Notes under the pieces: model-generated
What the model saw: the letters and a program-made list of their open reading frames with translations, nothing else
Databases searched by the model: none
What the model was told of the DNA's origin: nothing
Shown here: positions 56,855-64,000 of the stretch, in pieces
Numbering within the stretch: position 1 is the stretch's first letter
How the letters are laid out: each line of letters begins with the position of its first letter
Translations under genes and position numbers: made by a program
Assembly (NCBI GenBank): GCA_963846565.1
Contig: CAWJWL010000005.1
Location: 1,736,001 to 1,800,000 of the forward strand
Origin: WHSW01 sp963846565
GTDB taxonomy: Bacteria > Actinomycetota > Thermoleophilia > Solirubrobacterales > 70-9
Length of the DNA: 64,000 nt
Direction of reading: 5' to 3'

Positions 56855-57759
56855 TGAGCGCGATCACGCGCGAGGACGTGAGCTTTCGCTCCGCCGGCGA
56901 GAGCTGCGCGGCGTGGCTCTATCGGCCGGCGGAGGAGAGTGGGGAGGTCCCCTGCGTGGTCATGGCGCACGGCTTCAGCCTCACCCGCCACGACGGGCTC
57001 GAGCCGTTCGCCGAGCGGCTTGCCGCGGCCGGTGCCGCGGTGCTCTGCTTCGACCACCGCCATCTCGGGGACTCCGCCGGGGAGCCGCGCCAGAGCTTTC
57101 GCAAAGGCAGGCAGCTGACCGATTGGCGGAACGCACTCACCTTCGCCGGCACGATGCCCGGGATCGACAGGGGGCGGATGGTCCTATGGGGCTACTCGTT
57201 CTCCGGCGGCCACGTGGTCAAGCTCGCGGCACGCGAGCCGGAGGTCGCGGCCGTGGTTGCGACCTGTCCGTTTTTGAACGGGTTTCGGCGGTTCACGGCC
57301 ACCCGGCCGGCCGTGAGCGCCTGGATCCTGCCGCGCGCGCTTGCCGACCTCGCCGGAATCGAGGCGAGGATCCCGGTGACCGGTCCGCCGGGGAGCCCGG
57401 CGGCGATGAGCTTCGCCGGCGAGGAGGACGGGTTCGCGCGCACCGCCACGGCTGACTCACCGTGGCGGAACGAGATCTCCCCAGGAGTCTTCGCGACGAT
57501 TCCCTTCCATCGCCCACTCGCGTTCGCGCGGCAGGTTCGCTGCCCGATCTGGGTCGGGCTCGGGGCCCGGGACATCAGCGTCCACGGATCCTCGATCGAG
57601 CTCTTCTGCGAGCGCGCCCCCGACGCGGAGCTTCACCGCTTCGACGTCGATCACTTCGAGCCCTTCACCGAGCCCGCGGCCGGGGAGATCGCCACCAGCC
57701 AGATCGAGTTCCTGACCCGGCGGGGGCTCCTACCAGGAGCCGCCTCCGCCGCCGCCTGA
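56854..57759 (+). CDS. Alpha/beta hydrolase
   Basis: 301 aa. CAAWLYRPAEESGEVPCVVM, AHGFSLTRHDGLEPFAERLA (oxyanion hole), then nucleophile Ser in LWGYSFSGGHVVKLAAREPE (GYSFSGG) and the late Asp-His in FDVDHFEPFTEPAAGE. Cytosolic. Co-translated with the upstream SDR (ATGA). Its 3' end overlaps the convergent DUF2207 gene by 30 bp, in the Gly/Ala-rich tails of both. Confidence 0.8.
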   Translation: MSAITREDVSFRSAGESCAAWLYRPAEESGEVPCVVMAHGFSLTRHDGLEPFAERLAAAGAAVLCFDHRHLGDSAGEPRQSFRKGRQLTDWRNALTFAGTMPGIDRGRMVLWGYSFSGGHVVKLAAREPEVAAVVATCPFLNGFRRFTATRPAVSAWILPRALADLAGIEARIPVTGPPGSPAAMSFAGEEDGFARTATADSPWRNEISPGVFATIPFHRPLAFARQVRCPIWVGLGARDISVHGSSIELFCERAPDAELHRFDVDHFEPFTEPAAGEIATSQIEFLTRRGLLPGAASAAA

Positions 57760-59565
57760 GAATCCGCCGCCGCCGCCGCCGGAGAAGCTGCCGCCGCCAC
57801 CGCTCGAAGAAGAGGCCGGTGGGGCGACCTGGGAGGCGAAGCCGGAGCCGAAGCTGGAGCCGTCGAAGGACGAGCTCGAGAAGTTGCCGTGCAAGACGGC
57901 CGAGCTCCAACCGCCCGCGGCCCCCGATGCGGCCAGCACGGGCTCCGGGATCCGGCCCGACGCGATCATCCGCTCAGCGGTCCCGAACGCGACCCCGTAG
58001 ACGATGATTCGCTTCCACAGCTCGAGCGTTGCCGGCGGGTCATCCTCGAGCTTCGGGAACTCCTCGGTCCAGCGGGCGAACGCGGCCCAGCGGGCGGCGC
58101 GCTCGGAGTGCTCGATCCCGATCCGCCTCAACCGGCGACCCGGATACACCGCGACTCCGATCAACGCCACGACCCCGATCGTCGTCGCGATCCACGGGAA
58201 CGAGTCCTCGAGGTCGAGGTGGACCGCGATCAGGTACCAGTAGCCGGCGATCAGCCCCAGCAGGATCGGCAGCCGCAACCAGCGCAGGTCGCGGTCCCAG
58301 CTCAGGTGCTGCTCCTCCGCGGCGTCGAGCTTCTCCGTCATCCGCTCCCAGCGCCCGCGCCAGAGCGCGGAGTGCTTCGGAAGCGAGTCCGCCATCTCGC
58401 TCAGCGGCATCTGCTTCTTGCCGACGAGCGCGTCGAAGAACTCCAGCGTCTCGGCCTCGTAGCGCTCGAGGTTCGCGGTCAGCGGGCGGTCGTCGGCGAT
58501 CTTGATCGCGATGTCGAGCTTCTCCTTCTCGGTCTGCGTCTCCTTCGTCGAGTAGTAGCCGCGTTCGACCAGGTCGAGCAGAGTCGCGAGCACGGTGTCG
58601 GTGGAGTCGCCGCCCTCGCGCGCCAGCCCGTAGGCGAGCGCGGGCCCGGCATCGTCGGGTGGCGCCGGCAGGTACTCAGGCACGTCGCCGCGCCGGTGCT
58701 CGCGCGCGAGCAGGCTGAGCAGGGCGATAAGGAGCGCCGCGAGGCCGGCGAGCCCGAACGCAGCGAGGATCGAGTTGTGCGCGAGCCAGCGCTTGAAGCG
58801 CTGATAGGGCGCGTTGTGGTCCTCGTCGAGTCCCTGCTCGAAGGCGACGATCTCGGGGAGGCCGTCGCCCGCCTCGATCCGCATGCCGGTTACGTCGCGC
58901 TCCGGCGTTCGCGGCATCGTGACGCGGAGCTCGACCGCGGTGCCGGAGTCGACGTCGGACGCTTCGAGCGTCGCCTGGCCCTCGCCGCGCACCGTCTCGC
59001 CCTCGACCGTGCGCGGATGACCCCAGACCCGGTAGGCGTCGTTGGCGGGATCGAGGGTGGCATCCGTGAAGCTCGCGGTCAGGTGGTCGAGATCGAACTC
59101 CCACTGATCGCCCCAGACCGTCCAGGCGATGTCGATCACGTCGTCATGGGCGACCGCGCCGTCGTGGACGCGGTAGGAGATCTCGTACGTGCGCTCCTCG
59201 TCGGTGGCCCGGTAATGCCAGACGATCCGCTGGGCGCCGAGGTACACCTCGGTGCCGAAGCGCCTGGGGAAGTCGAAGCAGCCGAGGACCGTGCACGCGC
59301 CGGGCTCGTACGGCCGGCCGTTCTCACTCACCCGTACGTCCGTGATCGCTTCACCGTGCTTGAGCGGGATGTCGCGGTAGGAGCCCTGGAAGTGGCCGTC
59401 GTAGTCGAAGGTGAGCGTCTCGGTGACCAGCAGCTCGCCGTTCTTCGCCAAGAGCAACGCGACGTCGGCGTCGATCACGTCGGCGCTGCGGGCGAGCGCG
59501 GGTGCGGCGCCCACGAGGGCGACGAGCCCGACGGCGAGGGGCGCGAGCGCGCGGCGTGCGAGCAT
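57730..59565 (-). CDS. DUF2207 family membrane protein
   Basis: 611 aa. Signal peptide (RALAPLAVGLVALVGAAPAL), then the DUF2207 extracellular beta domain (LLVTETLTFDYDGHFQGSYR; DIPLKHGEAITDVRVSENG; IVWHYRATDEERTYEISYRV). One membrane segment near residue 275 (FGLAGLAALLIALLSLLA) is followed by a cytoplasmic region and two more segments near 440-480. The C-terminus is a Gly/Ser tract (FSSSSFDGSSFGSGF; GGGGSFSGGGG) typical of this family. It is paired with lemA as in many bacteria; their joint function in the envelope is unknown. The start overlaps the lemA stop. Confidence 0.85.
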   Translation of the reverse strand: MLARRALAPLAVGLVALVGAAPALARSADVIDADVALLLAKNGELLVTETLTFDYDGHFQGSYRDIPLKHGEAITDVRVSENGRPYEPGACTVLGCFDFPRRFGTEVYLGAQRIVWHYRATDEERTYEISYRVHDGAVAHDDVIDIAWTVWGDQWEFDLDHLTASFTDATLDPANDAYRVWGHPRTVEGETVRGEGQATLEASDVDSGTAVELRVTMPRTPERDVTGMRIEAGDGLPEIVAFEQGLDEDHNAPYQRFKRWLAHNSILAAFGLAGLAALLIALLSLLAREHRRGDVPEYLPAPPDDAGPALAYGLAREGGDSTDTVLATLLDLVERGYYSTKETQTEKEKLDIAIKIADDRPLTANLERYEAETLEFFDALVGKKQMPLSEMADSLPKHSALWRGRWERMTEKLDAAEEQHLSWDRDLRWLRLPILLGLIAGYWYLIAVHLDLEDSFPWIATTIGVVALIGVAVYPGRRLRRIGIEHSERAARWAAFARWTEEFPKLEDDPPATLELWKRIIVYGVAFGTAERMIASGRIPEPVLAASGAAGGWSSAVLHGNFSSSSFDGSSFGSGFASQVAPPASSSSGGGGSFSGGGGGGFSGGGGGGSW

Positions 59566-60134
59566 CAGCCCCGCCGCGCGTCGAGGTCGACCTGCGGCGT
59601 CGCCTCGGCCTCGATCGGAGCATCGAAGAAGTCCCGCGCGCCGAAACCGAAGAGCTTCGCGACCAGCAGCGGTGGGAAGATCTGCACGAGCGTGTTGTAT
59701 CGCTCGACGGTGTCGTTGTAGACGCGCCGGGTGATCACGATCTGGTCCTCGACCGCGCGCAGGTCGTCGGCGAGGCGGGCGAAGCTCGTGCTCGCCTCGA
59801 GGTCCGGATAGTCCTCGGCGACGGCGAGCAGACTGCCGGTCGCGCGCCCGAGCTCGCCCTCGGCGGCGAGGCGGGAGACGACCCCCTCGGCCGCGACCGC
59901 CCCCGAGCGCGCCTCGCTGACGCGCTCGAACGTGCCGCGCTCGTGCGCCGCGTAGCCCTTCACCGCCTCGACCAGCGGCGGGATCAGATCGTGCCGCTTT
60001 CGCAGCTGCACGTCGATCTGCGACCAGCTCGAGTCGACGGTGTTGCGACGGGCGATCATGCGGTTGTAGGTCACGCCGACGAACAACAGCACTGCCGCAG
60101 CGAGCCCGAGCACGATCCAGATCCCGACAGTCAT
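59565..60134 (-). CDS. LemA family protein
   Basis: 189 aa. An N-terminal membrane anchor (WIVLGLAAAVLLFVGVTYN) is followed by helical repeats: SSWSQIDVQLRKRHDLIPPL, VEAVKGYAAHERGTFERVSE, AEDYPDLEASTSFARLADDL and a NDTVERYNTLVQIFPPLLVA motif with FGFGARDFFDAP. This is the LemA coiled-coil layout. The ATGA junction with the DUF2207 gene means the pair is translated together. The role is unknown; LemA/DUF2207 pairs are envelope-linked. Confidence 0.9.
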   Translation of the reverse strand: MTVGIWIVLGLAAAVLLFVGVTYNRMIARRNTVDSSWSQIDVQLRKRHDLIPPLVEAVKGYAAHERGTFERVSEARSGAVAAEGVVSRLAAEGELGRATGSLLAVAEDYPDLEASTSFARLADDLRAVEDQIVITRRVYNDTVERYNTLVQIFPPLLVAKLFGFGARDFFDAPIEAEATPQVDLDARRG

Positions 60135-60170
60135 GGCGCGCGAAAGCTACCGGCCGATAGGGTCACGGCC

Positions 60171-61730
60171 GTGATTCACCGCGCCCCGGACGCCGATCTC
60201 GAGTTCCCGGCCCTCGACGTCACCTCCTACGTCCTCGAGCACGCCGACGGCCGTGGCGAGAAGCCGGCGCTGATCGACGGGCCGAGCGGGCGCACGATCA
60301 CCTACGCGGAACTCGGGCGGTCGATTCGGAGCTTCGCGTCCGGCCTGGCCGCCCGCGGCTTCGGCAAGGGCGACGTGCTCGCGATCTACAGCCCCAACCT
60401 GCCCGAGTACGCGGTCGCCTTCCACGGTGCGGCCGCGGCGGGCGGCAAGGCGACGACGATGAACCCGCTCTACACGGCGAATGAGGTGGCCCATCAGCTC
60501 ACCGATTCCGGCGCGCGGATGCTGCTCACCGTCGGCCCATTCCTCGACGCGGCGCTCGAGGCGGCCGGGAAGGCGGGCGTCGACGAGGTCTACGTGATCG
60601 GAGAGGGGGAGGGGGCGCGGCCCGTCTCGGAGCTGCTCGGCGACCCCGACTCCGCGCCCGAGGTCGAGATCGACCCGGCCGAGGACCTGGCGGTGCTCCC
60701 GTACTCGAGCGGCACCACCGGGCTGCCGAAAGGCGTGATGCTCCGCCACGACAACCTCGTCGCCAACCTCGAGCAGATCCAGGCGAGCTTCCCGATCAGT
60801 GAGGACGACACGCTGATCGGGGTGCTCCCGTTCTTCCACATCTACGGGATGACCGTGATCATGAACCAGGGGCTTCGCAACGGGGCGACGATCGTGACCA
60901 TGCCGCGCTTCGATCTCGATCAGTTCCTCGGCCTGATCGAGCAGCACGGGGTGACGCGCGCCTACGTCGTCCCGCCGATCGCGCTCGCGCTCGCCAAGCA
61001 CCCCGCGGTCGACGAGCACGACCTCTCCTCGATCGACGTGATCATGTCCGGCGCCGCCTCGCTCGGGGCCGAGCTCGCGGCGGCGGTCGAGAAGCGCCTC
61101 GGCTGCACCGTGATCCAGGGCTACGGCCTCACCGAAACGAGCCCGGTCACCCACATGATCCGGCCCGACGGCGAGAACCGGCCCGGCTCGATCGGCCCGC
61201 CCCTGTCCGGGACCGAATGCCGCCTCGTCGAGCCCGAGACCGGCGAGGACGCTGCGGCGGGTGAGCGCGGAGAGCTTTGGATCCGCGGGCCGCAGGTCAT
61301 GGCCGGCTACCTCAACAACGACGAGGCGACCGCGAGCACGATCGATTCCGACGGCTGGCTGCACACGGGCGACGTCGCGACCGTCGACGAGGACGGGTTC
61401 TTCGAGATCGTCGACCGGCTCAAGGAGCTGATCAAGTACAAGGGCTACCAGGTGGCGCCGGCCGAGCTCGAGGCGTTGATCATCACCCACCCCGACGTCG
61501 CCGACATCGCCGTGATCGGCGTCCCGGACGAGGAGTGCGGCGAGCTGCCGAAGGCGTACGTGGTCGCGGCCGGGGAGGACTTCGACGCCGAAGCGCTCAT
61601 GGACTGGGTCGGCGGGCAGGTCTCGCCACAGAAGCGAGTTCGCCTCGTCGAGACGATCGACGAGATCCCGAAGTCGCCCAGCGGCAAGATCCTCCGCCGC
61701 GTGCTGAAGGACCGCGAAGCGGGCGAGTGA
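60171..61730 (+). CDS. Acyl-CoA synthetase / 4-coumarate:CoA ligase-like enzyme
   Basis: 519 aa from GTG. The P-loop-like LPYSSGTTGLPKGVMLRHDN is followed by AYVVPPIALALAKHPA, VIQGYGLTETSPVTHMI, WLHTGDVATVDEDGFFEIVD, RLKELIKYKGYQVAPAELEA and the catalytic Lys near SPSGKILRRVLK. These motifs mark an ANL-superfamily ligase, closest in appearance to the 4CL/medium-chain group. It activates a carboxylic acid to its acyl-CoA through an adenylate; the acid is unknown. The stop codon is the first three bases of the left 39-nt palindromic repeat. Confidence 0.9.
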   Translation: MIHRAPDADLEFPALDVTSYVLEHADGRGEKPALIDGPSGRTITYAELGRSIRSFASGLAARGFGKGDVLAIYSPNLPEYAVAFHGAAAAGGKATTMNPLYTANEVAHQLTDSGARMLLTVGPFLDAALEAAGKAGVDEVYVIGEGEGARPVSELLGDPDSAPEVEIDPAEDLAVLPYSSGTTGLPKGVMLRHDNLVANLEQIQASFPISEDDTLIGVLPFFHIYGMTVIMNQGLRNGATIVTMPRFDLDQFLGLIEQHGVTRAYVVPPIALALAKHPAVDEHDLSSIDVIMSGAASLGAELAAAVEKRLGCTVIQGYGLTETSPVTHMIRPDGENRPGSIGPPLSGTECRLVEPETGEDAAAGERGELWIRGPQVMAGYLNNDEATASTIDSDGWLHTGDVATVDEDGFFEIVDRLKELIKYKGYQVAPAELEALIITHPDVADIAVIGVPDEECGELPKAYVVAAGEDFDAEALMDWVGGQVSPQKRVRLVETIDEIPKSPSGKILRRVLKDREAGE

Positions 61731-61766
61731 ACGCTGAGTGACCCTATGGGGTCACTGAACGTTCAG
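61728..61766. repeat. 39-nt palindromic repeat, left copy (at DUF559 3' end)
   Basis: An imperfect palindrome with 17-bp arms (two mismatches) around TATG; the core is TGACCCTATGGGGTCA, followed by the perfect palindrome CTGAACGTTCAG. It contains the stop codons of the acyl-CoA synthetase (plus) and the DUF559 gene (minus), so it could also end both transcripts. It aligns in direct orientation with 62655-62693. Confidence 0.75.
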
Positions 61767-62674
61767 CCGAAGTTCAAGTTGCCGGACGGTGCGCCTCAGA
61801 ACCGCCTCGACGACCGATGGCCGCCAGCGGACTTGTGCGCGGGTGAAGCGGAGCGGCGTCATTCCGGCCGCGGTGTGGGTCTGGTCTCGCACGCGGTCGC
61901 GGGTTTGCTGTGTGGGGGTGCGGTGGTAGCGCAGGCCATCGGTCTCGACCACGAGCCCAAGGTGCGGCCAGTAGAAGTCGACCCGGAATCCGTTCACGTG
62001 CACCTGAGTGAGTGGATGAGGCAGGCCAACTCGCCTCGCAATCGGGATGAAGCGGCGCTCGAGTTCTGAATCAGTGAGGGTGAAGGTCTCGCGGTCGAGC
62101 AGCGTGCGAAGCCGGCCGGCTCCGGGCTGACCCGTGTGGCCTTCGAGCGCGCGCCGCAGGCCTTCTGGGTCAACGCGCTCCAGTCGATCTCCTCTCTTAC
62201 TGCCCCGTGAATCTCGTCGTCACCGAGCTCGGTCGCCAGGTCGATAAAGGTCTGGATGACCGAGGTCACCGCAATCCGGTCGATGAGAGAGGAAACCTCG
62301 AAGGTCTCGGCGGTCCGACGATGCACGCGTACTCCGCGCGGCCGGGGGTTGCGCCTGGCCGGCACGGAGACGTCGATCAACCCCCCGCGCCACGGCACGA
62401 GGCCCCAAAGCGCCCCCGCGCTGCGGTGACTGAGCAGCGCGCCTTCACCGCAAGCGAACACCGCCGCGATCCACTCGCCCTCATTGCCCAAGTCGGGAGC
62501 GCCGATCGCGTAGACCTGCGGGTGGACCTCGAAAAGTCGGCCCCGGGACAAGCGATGCCTAATCGCCTTCCCGCTGAATCCAAGCCCCAGAAGCTGCTGA
62601 CGAGTGACGACGCGGTGGCGAGCGACGGCGAGAACCTCGCCTATGGTTGGTCGGTGAACGCGAGATGACCCCAT
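61752..62674 (-). pseudogene. AbiEi-like/DUF559 nuclease-fold protein, one frameshift
   Basis: About 307 aa if repaired. The N-terminal part (GEVLAVARHRVVTRQQLLGL; GLGFSGKAIRHRLSRGRLFE; VHPQVYAIGAPDLGNEGEWI) is the winged-helix/AbiEi-like domain. The C-terminal part (VHVNGFRVDFYWPHLGLVVE; TDGLRYHRTPTQQTRDRVRD) is DUF559, a Vsr-related PD-(D/E)xK fold with the Asp, and Glu-x-Asp, in order. Near 62190 a one-base loss shifts the frame: the IDW frame must change to DRLERVDPEGLRRALEGHTG. The ATG and TGA lie in two 39-nt repeat copies. It may be an AbiEi-type antitoxin relative or a nuclease. Frameshift real or sequencing error. Confidence 0.7.
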
Positions 62675-62693
62675 AGGGGCACTGAGCGTTCAG
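62655..62693. repeat. 39-nt palindromic repeat, right copy (at DUF559 5' end)
   Basis: Aligned with 61728-61766 in the same orientation with about eight differences; core TGACCCCATAGGGGCA and a near-palindrome CTGAGCGTTCAG. The start ATG of the DUF559 gene falls inside it, and it lies 18 bp beyond the stop of the next gene on the minus strand. Confidence 0.7.
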
Positions 62694-62711
62694 TCGTTCA
62701 GAACTCGCCCC

Positions 62712-64000
62712 CTAGAAGAAGCGCTCGGACTCCGGGACCTTCGGCATCTCGGAGGTGATCCGCTGCATCGTGCCGAGGAACCTGTGGATCTCGGGGTAGA
62801 GCACCGGCTTGCCGTTGTTGAGGACCGAGGCCGAGATTCCGCGCTCCGGATCTGCCCAGGAGAGCATGTTGGTGAAGCCGAGGTGGCCGAAGGCGTGCTG
62901 GGTGTCGCGGCCGTAGAGGCTGAGTATGCGCGCGCCGAGCATGAGCCCGTAGCTGAAGCGGGTCGGAAAGCCGAGCGAGAGGTCGATCTCGAGATGGGAC
63001 TGCTCGCTCAGCGCCGTCCGGATCGTCTCCGGCTCGATCACGCGCACACCGCCGAGCTCGCCGCCGCGGCGCATCACCTCGAAGAAGAGCGAGGCCTCGC
63101 GGGCGGTCGTGATCACGTTGCCGGCGGGGACGATCGCGGTCCGGAACCGGGGATCGTTGGCGACCTCGACCAGCGGGTCGAGCGGGCTCCCGAGCGCGCG
63201 CGTGAGCAGGGTCGACAGCGGGGGAATCGACGGCGCGCCGGTGATGTAGTCGACCGCGACCTTGTCGAGGTCGGCCTCGGCGACGCCGTAGTTGGTCCAG
63301 CGGAAGCCGAGCGGGTCGAGGAACTCCTCGCCGAGGACGGTGCGGATGTCCTTGCCCGTGACCGAGTGGACGACCTCACCGAGGATGAACCCACCCGAGA
63401 TCGCGTGGTAGGCGAGCATCCGCCCGGGCTTCGCGAACGGCTTCGCCTCGCATAGGACCCGGCGCAGGTAGTCGCGGTCGCCGATGTAGTCGAGGCTGAG
63501 CGCCTCGCGCGGAAGGTTCGGCACGCCGCTGCGGTGGGCGAGGACCTGACCGATCGTGATCTCGCCCTTCCCGTTCTCCTCGTAGCCGGGGACGTGCTTG
63601 GCGACCGGGTCCTCCAGCGCGATCAGCCCGCGCTCACAGAGCTTGTGGACGAGGAACGCGGTGATCCCCTTCGAGGTCGAGTAGACGCAGAACGGCGTCT
63701 CCGGCGTCGCCGCGACCTTCTCGGCATCCGAGTCGTCGCGCGGTCCGTTGCCCCGCGCGTGGCCGATCGCCCGATCGACGATCACGGCGCCCCTGCGCCG
63801 CACGCATATCTGCATCGCAGGATGGACGCCACTGCGATACCAGCCGGCGACCGCGTCCCAGATCGCGTCGACGTTCTTCTGCTCGACCCCGCCGGCCTCG
63901 GGCGGTTCCTCCTCGCCGACGGTGGTCGCGGCCTCGAGATCGTCGGGGATGCGGATCCGCCGGAGCGGATCGGGGACCAGGGGCAGGCGCGGGATGGTCG
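62712..64000 (-). CDS. Serine hydrolase, EstB/beta-lactamase fold (5' end outside window)
   Basis: Partial: about 429 codons visible, the frame still open at the window edge. The catalytic SxxK is in PFCVYSTSKGITAFLVHKLC, the Tyr in RMLAYHAISGGFILGEVVHS, and an HxG motif in HAFGHLGFTNMLSWADP, so all active residues are kept, unlike in the two proteins at 13580 and 21857. LIALEDPVAKHVPGYEENGK, EITIGQVLAHRSGVPNLP and FLDPLGFRWTNYG fit EstB-like esterases or DD-peptidases. No signal peptide is seen in the visible part, but the N-terminus is missing. It ends VPESERFF. Confidence 0.85.
   Translation of the reverse strand, partial: TIPRLPLVPDPLRRIRIPDDLEAATTVGEEEPPEAGGVEQKNVDAIWDAVAGWYRSGVHPAMQICVRRRGAVIVDRAIGHARGNGPRDDSDAEKVAATPETPFCVYSTSKGITAFLVHKLCERGLIALEDPVAKHVPGYEENGKGEITIGQVLAHRSGVPNLPREALSLDYIGDRDYLRRVLCEAKPFAKPGRMLAYHAISGGFILGEVVHSVTGKDIRTVLGEEFLDPLGFRWTNYGVAEADLDKVAVDYITGAPSIPPLSTLLTRALGSPLDPLVEVANDPRFRTAIVPAGNVITTAREASLFFEVMRRGGELGGVRVIEPETIRTALSEQSHLEIDLSLGFPTRFSYGLMLGARILSLYGRDTQHAFGHLGFTNMLSWADPERGISASVLNNGKPVLYPEIHRFLGTMQRITSEMPKVPESERFF

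Noticed and set aside
57725..57800. Repetitive gccgcc tract resembling a microsatellite or CRISPR-like repeat
   Set aside because: It is the coding sequence of the Gly-rich C-terminus of the DUF2207 protein, seen from the other strand.

Overview
The window is high-GC (about 70%) DNA, densely packed with genes on both strands. Many starts are GTG or TTG, and neighbouring genes often overlap as ATGA or GTGA. The gene content points to an actinobacterium, most likely class Thermoleophilia (Solirubrobacter or Patulibacter relatives). The clues are many secreted proteins with RTX-like Asp/Gly repeats closed by a Cys-containing cap, a FAS-II operon next to a PucR-type regulator, GAF histidine kinases with LuxR regulators, and a small Lys/Arg-rich protein. 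The lineage is an inference from gene content; there is no rRNA here.

Layout. 1-3.7 kb: a minus-strand operon (TetR, SDR, carboxymuconolactone decarboxylase family, CocE-type hydrolase) with a dyad operator, beside tRNA-Pro(GGG). 3.8-8.6 kb: a disturbed accessory stretch with 23-nt inverted repeats, two tRNA-like cloverleaf elements, small genes, a duplicated hydrolase fragment, a repeat-protein remnant and a paiB/Crp chimera. 8.8-13.5 kb: chrA, a tiny basic protein, two hydrolases and msrA. 13.6-23.0 kb: seven plus-strand genes for exported proteins. Two beta-lactamase-fold proteins that have lost all catalytic motifs flank a small RTX protein, a 1092-residue orphan and three tandem RTX paralogues. 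This cluster is one of the two best candidates for an undescribed system.

23-39 kb: mixed metabolism (agmatinase family, EEP-family lipoprotein, glycosyltransferase, phosphodiester glycosidase, a cNMP/TrxR-like fusion, two berberine-bridge-type oxidases, topoisomerase IB, amt plus P-II). 39-45 kb: a drug-efflux MFS with a minimal TetR-like protein, two GAF histidine kinases, a LuxR response regulator, and SoxR with a textbook 19-bp-spacer operator facing a DUF5519 gene. 45-52 kb: the FAS-II operon fabD-fabH-fabG-acpP-fabF-accD-like-SGNH-fabI, with a FasR-like PucR regulator at its end and an acyl-CoA desaturase divergent from it. 54-62 kb: L,D-transpeptidase, epimerase and hydrolase pair, DUF2207/LemA pair, acyl-CoA synthetase. 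61.7-62.7 kb: a DUF559 nuclease-like gene whose start and stop codons both lie inside copies of a 39-nt palindromic repeat. This is the second candidate for something new. A serine hydrolase runs off the right end.

Caution: at least four genes (SDR, first tandem RTX protein, desaturase, DUF559) carry single-base frameshifts, several in homopolymer runs, although the protein sequence is otherwise intact. Residual assembly indels are as likely as true pseudogenes.
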